Assembly (NCBI RefSeq): GCF_000971195.1
Contig: NZ_BBLZ01000001.1
Span: 295,246 to 359,245, forward strand
Length of the DNA: 64,000 bases
Direction of reading: 5' to 3'
DNA from: Demequina soli
GTDB taxonomy: Bacteria; Actinomycetota; Actinomycetes; Actinomycetales; Demequinaceae
Shown: one piece after another, positions 1 through 8,273 of the stretch
How the letters are laid out: every line of letters begins with the position of its first letter
Numbering within the stretch: position 1 is the first letter of the stretch
Notes under the pieces: generated by a model
The model's database searches: none
What the model was told of the DNA's origin: nothing
Seen by the model: only the letters and a program-made list of their open reading frames with translations
Translations under genes and position numbers: made by a program

Positions 1-2
1 GC

Positions 3-206
3 TCGCCGCTCGCGGGCATGCCGGTGCTCGAGGTGTGGAAGGCGCGCCAGTGCATCGTCTTCAAGCGCTCGATGGCGACGGGCTACGCGGGCGTGCAGAA
101 CCCGCTGTTCTTCCGCGACAGCTCGGCGATGCTGTTCGGCGACGCCAAGAACCAGGTCGAGGCGATCCTCACCGAGCTGCGCTCGCGCGAGGGCGTCGGC
201 GCCTGA
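3..206 (+). CDS. pntB: NAD(P) transhydrogenase beta subunit, C-terminal end (partial)
   Basis: The gene enters from the left edge and only its last 67 codons are present, ending with TGA at 204-206. The segment [19 protein letters not shown] followed by MLFGDAK is the hallmark C-terminal end of PntB, the NADP(H)-binding domain III of the membrane-bound proton-translocating transhydrogenase that exchanges hydride between NADH and NADP+. The rest of the gene, and presumably the alpha subunit genes, lie upstream outside the window. The next gene is convergent 20 bp away with no obvious terminator. Identification rests on the near-invariant tail of the family and is secure. Confidence 0.93.
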   Translation, partial: SPLAGMPVLEVWKARQCIVFKRSMATGYAGVQNPLFFRDSSAMLFGDAKNQVEAILTELRSREGVGA

Positions 207-225
207 CCTTCGCCCCGCGGCCACG

Positions 226-918
226 TCAGGCCGGCACGGCCTCGCGGGGGGACGATGCGCCGCTCGCCCGGGCGGGCAGCCGCAGCCCCCGCGCGAGCAG
301 GGTCACGGCCAGCCCGAGCTCCCACGCGAAGATGGGCACGGCCGCGAGCGCGCGGGCCGTCGTGACCTCGCCCTGGACCCCCAGCAGCACCGTGAGGTTC
401 GAGACCGTCACCAGCACCGCGCCGACGACGCCGAGCGCGGGGATCCAGCGCGGCACCGCCCGCAGCCGCCACAGCACCGCGGCCAGCACGACGGTATGGA
501 CGCCGACCACGAGACCGGGCCCCACGAGGAACGTCGCGGAGTACAGGCCGCGCAGCGCGAGGCCGGCGGGGCCGTCGGCGTCGCCCGCGGCGCGCAGCGC
601 GACGAGCGCGATCACCGCGCACGCGCCGATGAGGATCACGCCCGCCTCCAGGGTGCGAAGCGCGACGTAGGCGAGCGCCCCGCCCGGCGCCGGACGCCGG
701 AGCAGCGGGTGGAGGAGCAGCGCCGTGCCGACCACGGCGAGCGCGAGGACGACGTCGAGCAGCGCGCCGGCGAGCTGCGCCGTGCCCGGCCCGTCGCCGG
801 CGAGCCACGCGTCGTCGTCGATCATCGGCCCGTACAGCAGCACGGCCGTCACCGAGGTGACGTGCGTGACGAGGTACAGCGCTCCCGCGAGCGCGGCGGT
901 GCGGCGGTCGGTGGACAT
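226..918 (-). CDS. DUF4386 family membrane protein
   Basis: A 230-residue integral membrane protein with about six hydrophobic segments. It begins MSTDRRTAALAGALYLV and has the layout of the DUF4386 family, whose biochemical role is unknown. It is transcribed divergently from a TetR-family regulator at 1021, and the 102-bp space between them carries two near-identical palindromes (942-956 and 978-992). The regulator therefore probably controls this gene as well as itself. The start ATG at 918 is the only sensible one, with a purine-rich GAGGGA upstream on the minus strand. Family assignment is from overall pattern, so it is moderate; the membrane topology is clear. Confidence 0.75.
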   Translation of the reverse strand: MSTDRRTAALAGALYLVTHVTSVTAVLLYGPMIDDDAWLAGDGPGTAQLAGALLDVVLALAVVGTALLLHPLLRRPAPGGALAYVALRTLEAGVILIGACAVIALVALRAAGDADGPAGLALRGLYSATFLVGPGLVVGVHTVVLAAVLWRLRAVPRWIPALGVVGAVLVTVSNLTVLLGVQGEVTTARALAAVPIFAWELGLAVTLLARGLRLPARASGASSPREAVPA

Positions 919-941
919 GGTCCCTCCCTCGTGTCGGCGCG

Positions 942-956
942 GTGTACGGCGTACAC
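942..956. promoter_or_regulatory. TetR-type operator 1 in the DUF4386/TetR divergon
   Basis: GTGTACGGCGTACAC is a perfect palindrome of 6-bp arms around GGC. It lies 24 bp upstream of the DUF4386 start and is repeated almost exactly 36 bp away. This is a likely binding site of the TetR protein encoded at 1021. Confidence 0.75.
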
Positions 957-977
957 CTTCGCCCTCTCGACACTAGG

Positions 978-992
978 GTGTAGGGCGTACAC
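978..992. promoter_or_regulatory. TetR-type operator 2 in the DUF4386/TetR divergon
   Basis: GTGTAGGGCGTACAC matches operator 1 at 14 of 15 positions and has the same orientation. Centre-to-centre spacing of 36 bp would let two repressor dimers cover both divergent promoters. Confidence 0.72.
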
Positions 993-1020
993 CGTCAAGG
1001 GATCGCGACGAGGAGGAGCC

Positions 1021-1728
1021 ATGGCGACACCGTCAGCCGCGCGACGCACGCCCCTCAGCCGCGAGCGCGTGCTGCGCGAGGCGGTCGCGTTCGCCGACGC
1101 GCACGGGCTCGAGGCGCTGAGCATGCGGGCGCTCGCCGACCGGCTCGGCGTGGTCCCGATGGCGCTGTACAAGCACGTGCGCGACAAGGACGCCCTGGTC
1201 GACGGCATGGTCGACGCGGTGCTCGCCGAGGTCCCCGCCCCGGCGGACCCGCCCGCCGGCCCGTGGAGGGCCGCCGCCCGCGCGCGGGTGCTCGACGCGC
1301 GCGCCGCGCTGCAGCGCCATCCGTGGGCCTGGCGGGCGCTCGAGACCCGCACCGCGCCGAGCCCGGCGATGCTCGACCACATGGAGGCGATGCTGCGGAT
1401 CCTGCGCGACGGCGGCCTGTCGCCGCAGCTCGCGCACCACACCATGCACGCGCTCGGCAGCCGCGTCTGGGGCTTCACGCAGGAGGTGGCCTCGTCCGCG
1501 CCCGCCCCCACCGACCCCGCGCAGATCGCGGCGGCGATGGAGGCGATGGCGGCGCGCTGGCCGGCCGTCCTCGAGTCGGCGATGAGCGCGGGCCACGACG
1601 CGGCCACGACGGTGGGAGCCGCGTGCGACGACGACTTCGAGTTCGCCTTCGCGCTCGACCTCCTCCTCGACGGTGCCGAGTCGCTTCACGCACGCGGCTG
1701 GACCCCGTGGCAGGGGCCCGCGGCGTGA
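1021..1728 (+). CDS. TetR/AcrR family regulator (TetR C-terminal-like domain)
   Basis: A 235-residue regulator. The N-terminal HTH spans about residues 15-60 (SMRALADRLGVVPMALYKHV), typical of the subgroup with a tetracycline-repressor-like C-terminal domain; the remainder is the helical ligand and dimerisation domain. The start at 1021 is preceded by a strong AGGAGGAG ribosome-binding site, so longer upstream extensions in the same frame are rejected. It is divergent from the DUF4386 gene, with twin palindromes in between, and is probably an autoregulated local repressor of that membrane protein. The inducer is unknown. Confidence 0.85.
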   Translation: MATPSAARRTPLSRERVLREAVAFADAHGLEALSMRALADRLGVVPMALYKHVRDKDALVDGMVDAVLAEVPAPADPPAGPWRAAARARVLDARAALQRHPWAWRALETRTAPSPAMLDHMEAMLRILRDGGLSPQLAHHTMHALGSRVWGFTQEVASSAPAPTDPAQIAAAMEAMAARWPAVLESAMSAGHDAATTVGAACDDDFEFAFALDLLLDGAESLHARGWTPWQGPAA

Positions 1729-1759
1729 GAGCGCTCTCCCACCCGGGGACCTGCACGGA

Positions 1760-1765
1760 TAGGCT
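1760..1765 (+). promoter_or_regulatory. -10 element of a leaderless promoter (gene at 1772)
   Basis: TAGGCT ends 6 nt before the GTG start at 1772. With no Shine-Dalgarno sequence, the transcript probably begins at or next to the start codon. Confidence 0.55.
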
Positions 1766-1771
1766 GAGCGC

Positions 1772-2371
1772 GTGACCACCGACCCGCGGTTCGCCCGCAG
1801 CGCCGACGCGCTCGCCGAGGCGGTCCTCGCGCTCGCGTCCGAGCGCCCGATCGAGCGCATCGCCGTGACCGAGATCGCGCGCGCCGCCGGCGTCACGCGC
1901 GCCACGTTCTACAACCACGCGACCTCGCCCGCCGCGCTCCTCACCGGGGTCCTGCTGCGTGACCTCGACGCCATCCGCGGCACCTTCCTCGCGGATACCG
2001 CGCGCGAGCCCCACGACGTCGAGCAGGTGTGGCGCGAGAGCGAACGGACCCTGCTCGAGCACGTGCTGCACCACGAGGCGGTGTACCGCCACGGGCTCTC
2101 GTCGGCCGCGGTCGACCACGGCTCCGTGCTCGCCGAGCTGCTCGCGGGCCACATCGAGGCGAGCCTGCTGACCTTCGCCCAGGCCCAGGGCGCGTCGCTC
2201 GAGGGCGCCGAGGGCATGCGCCTCGCGATGGCGGCCGCGTTCGTCGGCCAGGGCACGATGGGCGCGATGCGCGTCTGGCTCGCGTCCGAGGGGCCGCACG
2301 ATCCGCAGGCGGGCGTCGACGCGATCCTGGCCCTCATCCCGCCGCTGTGGTTCTCCCTCGCGCGGGCCTGA
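1772..2371 (+). CDS. TetR/AcrR family regulator
   Basis: A 199-residue protein with a clear N-terminal TetR HTH (IAVTEIARAAGVTRATFYNH, about residues 30-50) and a helical C-terminal half. The GTG start follows a TAGGCT -10 by 6 nt. It lies 43 bp downstream of the first TetR gene but has its own apparent promoter. The downstream neighbour is an ene-reductase about 100 bp away, separated by a small hairpin, so it may or may not be its target. The family is certain; the ligand and regulon are unknown. Confidence 0.83.
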   Translation: MTTDPRFARSADALAEAVLALASERPIERIAVTEIARAAGVTRATFYNHATSPAALLTGVLLRDLDAIRGTFLADTAREPHDVEQVWRESERTLLEHVLHHEAVYRHGLSSAAVDHGSVLAELLAGHIEASLLTFAQAQGASLEGAEGMRLAMAAAFVGQGTMGAMRVWLASEGPHDPQAGVDAILALIPPLWFSLARA

Positions 2372-2412
2372 GCCGGCGCATCGTGCCGCGTCACGGAATC
2401 GCACGGGACCAA

Positions 2413-2428
2413 GGTGCGTTCTCGCACC
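2413..2428 (+). terminator. Small GC hairpin after the second TetR gene
   Basis: GGTGCG-TTCT-CGCACC forms a 6-bp stem with a tetraloop 42 bp after the TetR stop. There is no T-tract, so it could be a weak terminator or just a leader structure of the downstream gene. Confidence 0.4.
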
Positions 2429-2477
2429 CGGCGGGCCGCGCCATGATGGCCCCGTCCCCCTCCATCGAAGGAACCTC

Positions 2478-3587
2478 ATGACGTCAGCCCTGTTCACCCC
2501 CCTGACCCTCCGCACCGTGGAGGCGCGCAACCGGCTGTGGGTGAGCCCCCTGTGCCAGTACTCGTGCGAGGCGCAGGACGGCGTGCCGACCGACTGGCAC
2601 CTGGTCCACCTCGGCTCGTTCGCGCGCGGCGGCGCGGGGCTCGTCATGTCCGAGGCCACCGCGGTGCTGCCCGAGGGCCGCATCTCCCCGTGGTGCCCCG
2701 GCATCTGGAACGACGAGCAGCGCGACGCGTGGGCGCGCATCGTCTCCTTCATCCACGGCCAGGGCGCCGTCGCCGCGATCCAGCTCGCGCACGCGGGCCG
2801 CAAGGGCTCGACGCACCGCGAGTGGAGCGGCCGCGGCACCGTGCCCGCCGAGGAGGGCGGCTGGCCCACCGTCGCCCCGTCGGCGATCGCGTTCGGCGAC
2901 TACGCCGAGCCCACCGCGCTCGACGAGGAGGGCATCGCCGCGATCGTCGACGGGTTCGGCGAGGCCGCGCGCCGCGCGCTCGAGGCGGGCTTCGACGTGC
3001 TCGAGGTCCACGCCGCGCACGGCTACCTGCTCCACCAGTTCCTGTCCCCCCTGGCGAACACCCGCACCGACCGTTGGGGCGGCGCGCTCGTGGGCCGCGC
3101 CCGCCTGCTGCTGCACGTGGTGCGCCGCGTGCGCGAGGTCGCCGGGCCGGACGTGCCCCTGTTCGTGCGCGTGTCCGCGACCGACTGGGTCGAGCCCGCG
3201 GGCTGGACCCTCGACGACACGGTGACCGTCGCGCAGTGGCTCCGCGAGGCGGGCGCCGACCTGGTCGACACCTCGACGGGCGGGCTCATCCCCGACGCGA
3301 CCATCCCGACCGGCCCCGGCTACCAGGTGCCGCACGCGACCGCGATCCGCGAGCGCTCCGGCATCGCCGCGACCGCCGTCGGCATGATCGTGGACGCGCG
3401 GCAGGCGGAGGCCCTCGTGGCGTCCGGCAAGGCCGACGCGGTCTTCGTGGGCCGCGAGTTCATGCGCGACCCCCACCTGCCGCTGCGCGCCGCGCACGAG
3501 CTGGGCGAGGACATCGGCTACTGGCCCCCGCAGTACACGCGCGCGTCCTGGCGCTCGCGCCCCGCGGTCGCGCACGAGGAGGACTGA
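2478..3587 (+). CDS. NADH:flavin oxidoreductase, Old Yellow Enzyme family (YqjM-like)
   Basis: A 369-residue FMN-dependent ene-reductase of the thermophilic-like/YqjM subgroup, which reduces activated C=C bonds using NAD(P)H. Diagnostic residues are at the expected places: Cys26 and Tyr28 in SPLCQYS (the YqjM flavin-tuning pair) and the substrate-anchoring His178/His181 in HAAHGYLLHQFLSP. The C-terminal GR-x-F-M-R-D-P motif (GREFMRDP) of the FMN phosphate-binding end of the barrel is present. The start at 2478 follows GAAGGAA. It ends 6 bp from the convergent LacI gene. The physiological substrate is unknown; such enzymes often act in detoxification of enones or nitro compounds. Confidence 0.92.
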   Translation: MTSALFTPLTLRTVEARNRLWVSPLCQYSCEAQDGVPTDWHLVHLGSFARGGAGLVMSEATAVLPEGRISPWCPGIWNDEQRDAWARIVSFIHGQGAVAAIQLAHAGRKGSTHREWSGRGTVPAEEGGWPTVAPSAIAFGDYAEPTALDEEGIAAIVDGFGEAARRALEAGFDVLEVHAAHGYLLHQFLSPLANTRTDRWGGALVGRARLLLHVVRRVREVAGPDVPLFVRVSATDWVEPAGWTLDDTVTVAQWLREAGADLVDTSTGGLIPDATIPTGPGYQVPHATAIRERSGIAATAVGMIVDARQAEALVASGKADAVFVGREFMRDPHLPLRAAHELGEDIGYWPPQYTRASWRSRPAVAHEED

Positions 3588-3593
3588 CCCGCC

Positions 3594-4616
3594 CTACGCC
3601 CCCGGCGCGGCGGCGCGCGTGGAGTCGCGCACCACGAGCCGCGTCGGGAGCGGCGTGTCGGAGGTCTCCCCGCCGTGCTCCTCGAGCGCGACGAGCACCT
3701 TCTGCATGATCAGCCGCCCGTGCGCCTCGAAGTCCTGGCGGACCGTCGTGAGCGCGGGCAGCAGGTAGCCCGCCTCGGGGATGTCGTCGAAGCCCACCAC
3801 GCTCACGTCGTCCGGCACGCGCAGCCCGCGCGCACGGAGCGCCGAGAGCACGCCGATGGCCATCTGGTCGTTGCCCACGAAGATCGCGTCCCCCGAGGCG
3901 ACGTCGATCTCGAGGCCGATGCGGTGGCCGCCGGCCGCGCTCCAGTCGCCGTGCATGGGCTCGACCACCTCGAGCCGGCGCGCGGCGAGCTCCTCGCGCC
4001 ACCCGCGCACGCGCTCCGCGGCGTCCGGGGCGTGCGCCGGGCCGGCGATGTGCAGGATGCGCGCATGCCCGAGCTCCGCGAGGTGAGCGACCGCGGCGCG
4101 GGCGCCGCGGTACTGGTCGATGGAGACGATGCGCGGGTCGCGGCGGGCGGTCGACGCGGCGGCCACGACGGGGATGGCGAGGTCGAGCCCGCGCACCACC
4201 TCGAGCGCGGCGGCGTCGGCGACGATCACGACGATCGCGTCGACGCGCTGGCGCAGGAGCGCCTCGACGGCGGCGCGCACCACCGCGGGATCGCCGTCGA
4301 CGGTGCTCACCGCGTCGACGCTGTAGCGCGCCGTGCGGGCGGCGATGTTGAAGTGCATCGCGATGGACGCCGGTCCGTAGTCGACCACGCCGGGCGTGAT
4401 GAGGCCGATGGTGCGGGTGCGGCGGGTGACGAGCGCGCGTGCCGCGGGCGACGGGCTGTAGTGGAGCTGCGCGATCGCCTTGTCGACGCGCTCCTTGGTG
4501 GCCGGGCGCACGTTCGGCATGCCGTTGATGACGCGCGACACCGTCTGGTGCGACACCCCGGCCAGGCGCGCGACATCGAAGATGTTCGCCGCGCGGGCGC
4601 CCTGATCCTCCGCCAC
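3594..4616 (-). CDS. LacI family transcriptional regulator
   Basis: A 340-residue repressor with the classic N-terminal HTH and hinge (IFDVARLAGVSHQTVSRVIN then VRPATKERV) and a periplasmic-binding-protein-like sensor domain. The GTG start at 4616 is 3 nt after the stop of the ATPase gene at 4620, so the two are co-transcribed. It is the last gene of the sugar-transport locus and is the natural candidate to bind the AGCGCT-type sites at 10998 and 11105. The effector is probably the transported sugar or a derivative. The family is certain; the target assignment is inferred from context. Confidence 0.9.
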   Translation of the reverse strand: MAEDQGARAANIFDVARLAGVSHQTVSRVINGMPNVRPATKERVDKAIAQLHYSPSPAARALVTRRTRTIGLITPGVVDYGPASIAMHFNIAARTARYSVDAVSTVDGDPAVVRAAVEALLRQRVDAIVVIVADAAALEVVRGLDLAIPVVAAASTARRDPRIVSIDQYRGARAAVAHLAELGHARILHIAGPAHAPDAAERVRGWREELAARRLEVVEPMHGDWSAAGGHRIGLEIDVASGDAIFVGNDQMAIGVLSALRARGLRVPDDVSVVGFDDIPEAGYLLPALTTVRQDFEAHGRLIMQKVLVALEEHGGETSDTPLPTRLVVRDSTRAAAPGA

Positions 4617-4619
4617 GGG

Positions 4620-6137
4620 CTACCCCTCGTCCTCGCCGGGCTGCGCGACGAGCGCGAGCAGCGAGTCCGCCGTGAGGTCCGCCGCCGCGACGGTGTCCGT
4701 GATGCGCCCGTCGCGCACGACCGCGACGCGATCGCCGACCCGCAGCACCTCCTCGAGCTCCGCGGAGATGAACACCACCGACATGCCGTTCTCCGCGAGC
4801 TCGGCGACCAGGTTCTGGATCTCCACCTTCGCGCCGACGTCGATGCCGCGCGTCGGCTCGTCGAGCACGAGCACGCGGGGCGACAGCGCGAGCAGGCGCG
4901 CGAGCAGCACCTTCTGCTGGTTGCCGCCCGAGAGGGTGCCGGCGGGGCGGTCGAGGTCGGGCGGGCGGATGTCGAGCGCCTCGACCCAGCTCGCGGCGAG
5001 GTCGCGGCGCCGTGCGGCGGGGATCTGCCGCAGCATGCCCTGCTCCGACTGGAGCGCGAGCGTGATGTTGTCGAGCACGCTGAGCTCGGCGACGATGCCG
5101 TCGCGGCGCCGGTCCTCGGACGAGTAGACGACGCCGAGCGACATCGCACGTCGCGGCGAGTCGAGGTGCACGTCGGCGTCCTCGATGCGGATCACCCCCG
5201 ACTCGAGGCGCGTCACGCCGGTCAGCGCCCGCGCGAGCGAGGTCCGGCCCGAGCCGAGCAGCCCGGCGACCCCGAGCACCTCGCCCTCGCCCAGGTCGAG
5301 GTCGGCGTCCTGGATGCCGCGCGCCGAGGACACGCCCCGGGCGCGCAGGACGGCCTCCCCCGCCGGCGCATCGTCCACCGCGCGGCCTCGCGCGCGGACC
5401 TCGGCGACGCCGCGACCGAGCATCTTCTGGACGAGGTCGATGCGGAGCAGCTCGTGCGTGAGGTACTCCCCCACGAGCGCGCCGTCGCGCAGCACGGTGA
5501 CGCGGTCGCAGATCTCGTACACCTGGTCGAGGAAGTGCGACACGAAGAGGATCGCGACGCCGCGGGACTTGAGCTCGCGGATGATCCGGAACAGCTCGGC
5601 GACCTCGTCGAGGTCGAGGCTCGACGTCGGCTCGTCGAGCACGAGCACCCGCAGGTCGGCGGAGATGGCGCGCGCGATCGCGACGAGCTGCTGCACCGCC
5701 ACCGAATGGCCGCCGAGCAGCGACGCGGGATCCACCTCGAGGCCCAGGTCGGCGAGGAGCGCGGCCGCGCGCGCGTTCATGAGGCGCGTGCTGATGACGC
5801 CGCCGCGGCGCGGCTCGCGACCCAGGCAGATGTTCTCCGCGACCGTCATGTTGGGCAGGAGCTCGACCTCCTGGTAGACGGTCGAGATCCCCGCGCGCTG
5901 CGCGGCGTGGGGGTCCGCGAACTCCACGCGGTCGCCCGCGAGGGTGAGCGTGCCCTCGTCGAGCCGCAGCGCGCCCGTGATCGCCTTGATGAGCGTGGAC
6001 TTGCCCGCGCCGTTCTCGCCCATGAGCGAGTGGACCTCGCCGGGGAAGAGCCGGAAGTCGACGCGGGACAGCGCCGCATCGGCACCGAAGCGCACCGTCG
6101 CGCCGGTGAGCTCCAGCAACGGCCGCACCTCGTCCAC
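4620..6137 (-). CDS. Second sugar ABC transporter ATP-binding protein (YtfR-like, duplicated ABC domains)
   Basis: A 505-residue tandem ABC ATPase of the CUT2 (ribose/galactofuranose) type. Domain 1 has Walker A GENGAGKST and Walker B LVLDEPTSSLD; domain 2 has the degenerate Walker A GLLGSGRTS, the LSGGNQQKV signature and DEPTRGIDVGAK. It lies beside a complete ytfQ-ytfR-ytfT-yjfF set that already has one such ATPase at 8270-9805, so the locus has two. The GTG at 6137 is chosen because a CATAAT -10 ends 6 nt upstream; an in-frame extension to 6227 would run through that promoter. It is 55 bp downstream of yjfF and co-transcribed with lacI. It may serve a transporter encoded elsewhere or be an alternative energiser. 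Confidence 0.87.
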   Translation of the reverse strand: MDEVRPLLELTGATVRFGADAALSRVDFRLFPGEVHSLMGENGAGKSTLIKAITGALRLDEGTLTLAGDRVEFADPHAAQRAGISTVYQEVELLPNMTVAENICLGREPRRGGVISTRLMNARAAALLADLGLEVDPASLLGGHSVAVQQLVAIARAISADLRVLVLDEPTSSLDLDEVAELFRIIRELKSRGVAILFVSHFLDQVYEICDRVTVLRDGALVGEYLTHELLRIDLVQKMLGRGVAEVRARGRAVDDAPAGEAVLRARGVSSARGIQDADLDLGEGEVLGVAGLLGSGRTSLARALTGVTRLESGVIRIEDADVHLDSPRRAMSLGVVYSSEDRRRDGIVAELSVLDNITLALQSEQGMLRQIPAARRRDLAASWVEALDIRPPDLDRPAGTLSGGNQQKVLLARLLALSPRVLVLDEPTRGIDVGAKVEIQNLVAELAENGMSVVFISAELEEVLRVGDRVAVVRDGRITDTVAAADLTADSLLALVAQPGEDEG

Positions 6138-6143
6138 GGCCCC

Positions 6144-6149
6144 ATTATG
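6144..6149 (-). promoter_or_regulatory. -10 element (CATAAT) of the second ATPase gene
   Basis: On the minus strand CATAAT is followed by GGGGCC and then the GTG start, the leaderless arrangement seen repeatedly in this window. It suggests the second ATPase and lacI can be transcribed separately from the ytf operon. Confidence 0.6.
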
Positions 6150-6192
6150 TGGGCGCGGACGAGGTGCGACGGTCGACGCGGCTGGCAGACCG

Positions 6193-7224
6193 CTAACGAC
6201 GGCCCTCCGAGCGGGCCACGATCGCACGCTGCACCACGATGAAGAGCAGCAGCAGCGCGCCCACGATGATCTGCATCCAGGACTGCTCGGCGCCCATGTA
6301 GTTGATGATCGTCTTGATGGTGCCGTAGACGAACACGCCGATCATCGAGCCGACCACGTAGCCGCGCCCGCCCGTGAGCAGCGTGCCGCCGATGACGACG
6401 GCGGAGATCGCGTCGAGCTCGGTGCCGATGCCGTTGCGGGGGTAGCCCGCGCCCGAGTAGGCGGTGAGGATGAGGCCGGCGAGGCCCGCGCACGAGCCCG
6501 AGATCACGTATGCGGCGATCTTGGTGCGCCCCACCTTGAGTCCCATGAGGCGCGCCGACTGCTCGTTGCCGCCGATCGCGTAGATGGTGCGGCCGAACCG
6601 CGTGAGGTGGAGCACGAACGCCGCGATCGCGACCGTCGCGAGCGCGATGATGCCGGTGGGCGTGAGGTACCAGTCGCCCAGCTTGATGCGGGTCGACTGC
6701 AGCCACAGCACCGCATCGTTCTCCACCTTGATCGACGACAGGCTCACGATGTACGCCAGGCCGCGGCCGAGGAACAGGCCCGCGAGCGACGCGATGAACG
6801 GCTGCACCCCGAAGTACTGCACGAGGATGCCGATCATCAGGCCGATCGCGGCGCCGCCGAGCAGCATCACGGGCACCGCGACGAGCGCGGGCACCCCGGC
6901 GCCGAGCATCTTGGCGCCCAGGATGCCGGTGAACGCCATCACCGAGCCGACCGACAGGTCGATGCCGCCCGTGAGGATCACGAACGTCATGCCGACCGCG
7001 AGCACCAGCAGGTACGCGTTGTCGAGCAGGAGCGCGGAGATGTTGCGCGGCGTGATGAAGTCGCCCCGCAGGAAGGCCTCCGCGCCGATGAACAGCAGCA
7101 CGAGGATGAGCGCCGCCGCGAAGGTCGGCATCATGCCGCCGTGGCGGCTGAGGAACGTCTGCACCGCGGAGGGCTTCCGCTCGGCGGTGCCCCGGGGCGC
7201 GCGCGCCATGGTCGTCGCGGCCAT
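6193..7224 (-). CDS. yjfF: Sugar ABC transporter permease (YjfF-like)
   Basis: A 343-residue polytopic permease of the BPD_transp_2 (branched-chain amino acid/ribose) family with about nine to ten hydrophobic segments. It contains the CUT2 signature LTGGIDLSVGS and the later GGRG motif. The ATG at 7224 overlaps the stop of the upstream permease as TGATG, showing translational coupling. It is the fourth gene of ytfQ-ytfR-ytfT-yjfF. In E. coli the two permeases YtfT and YjfF form the membrane channel of the galactofuranose importer. The assignment as YjfF rather than YtfT is by gene order and the shorter N-terminus. Confidence 0.88.
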   Translation of the reverse strand: MAATTMARAPRGTAERKPSAVQTFLSRHGGMMPTFAAALILVLLFIGAEAFLRGDFITPRNISALLLDNAYLLVLAVGMTFVILTGGIDLSVGSVMAFTGILGAKMLGAGVPALVAVPVMLLGGAAIGLMIGILVQYFGVQPFIASLAGLFLGRGLAYIVSLSSIKVENDAVLWLQSTRIKLGDWYLTPTGIIALATVAIAAFVLHLTRFGRTIYAIGGNEQSARLMGLKVGRTKIAAYVISGSCAGLAGLILTAYSGAGYPRNGIGTELDAISAVVIGGTLLTGGRGYVVGSMIGVFVYGTIKTIINYMGAEQSWMQIIVGALLLLFIVVQRAIVARSEGRR

Positions 7225-8273
7225 CACGCCACCTCCACCTTGTCTCGGTCCTGTGCGCTCTCGCGTCGCGCGCGCAGCCGTCCGCTCATCGCCGCGAGCC
7301 CGTCGCGCAGCCGCGCGGACTGCACGATCACCACGACCACCACCACGACCGCGAAGAACACGGGGCTCTGCGCGGACTTCACGCCGAGGAAGAGGATGGT
7401 CGAGTCGAGGGTCTGGATGATGAGCACGCCGATCACCGTGCCGGCGATCGAGAACTTGCCGCCGTTGAGCGACGTGCCGCCGAGCACCACCGCGAGGATC
7501 GCGTAGAGCTCGATGAACACGCCCGCCGCGTTCGCGTCCGCCGCCTTGATGTTCGAGGCGTAGATGAGGCCCGCGACGCCCGCGAGCGTGCCGCTCATGA
7601 TGTACGCGCCCCAGATGATGCCGCGCGAGCGCACGCCGGCGAGGCGGCTGGCCTCCGGGTTGATGCCGACGGCCTCGGTGAGCACGCCCAGCGCGGTGCG
7701 GCGCTCGACGATGCTCAGCACCACGATCGCGACGACGCCGATGAGGAACGCGAACGGCAGCCCGATCACGTAGCCCGACGCGATGAAGGAGAACGGGTCG
7801 GAGTTGACCGTGGTGATGAACCCGCCCGTGATCAGCAGCGCGACGCCGCGGCCCGCGAGCATGAGGACCAGCGTCGCGATGATCGGCTGGATGCCGACCA
7901 CCGACACGAGGAAGCCGTTCCACACGCCCAGCACGAGCGACACGAGGATCGCCACGACGATCGCGATCGTCACGGTGCCCATGTTGCTCGGGTCCGAGGC
8001 GCCGTCGATGATCGTCAGCGCGACCGCGCCGGACACGGCCATGATCGCGCCCACCGACAGGTCGATGCCCCGGGTCGCGATGACGATGGTCATGCCGAGC
8101 GCCACCAGCATGAGCGGCGCGGACTCGCGCAGGATGCTGATGAGCGGGCCGTACAGCTCGCCGTCGCGCACGGTGATCTTGAGGAACTGGGGCCGCGCGA
8201 TGAAGTTGATGACGATGAGCGTCAGCAGCGACACGAGCGGCCAGAACAGCCGGTGCTTGTAGATGGCGGTCAT
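7224..8273 (-). CDS. ytfT: Sugar ABC transporter permease (YtfT-like)
   Basis: A 349-residue BPD_transp_2 permease with about ten hydrophobic segments and the CUT2 motif ATRGIDLSVGA. Its ATG at 8273 overlaps the end of ytfR (ATGA), and its own stop overlaps the start of yjfF. It is the first of two permeases in the galactofuranose-type importer. A polyvaline membrane segment near residues 305-320 is unusual but keeps frame and hydrophobicity. Confidence 0.88.
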   Translation of the reverse strand: MTAIYKHRLFWPLVSLLTLIVINFIARPQFLKITVRDGELYGPLISILRESAPLMLVALGMTIVIATRGIDLSVGAIMAVSGAVALTIIDGASDPSNMGTVTIAIVVAILVSLVLGVWNGFLVSVVGIQPIIATLVLMLAGRGVALLITGGFITTVNSDPFSFIASGYVIGLPFAFLIGVVAIVVLSIVERRTALGVLTEAVGINPEASRLAGVRSRGIIWGAYIMSGTLAGVAGLIYASNIKAADANAAGVFIELYAILAVVLGGTSLNGGKFSIAGTVIGVLIIQTLDSTILFLGVKSAQSPVFFAVVVVVVVIVQSARLRDGLAAMSGRLRARRESAQDRDKVEVA

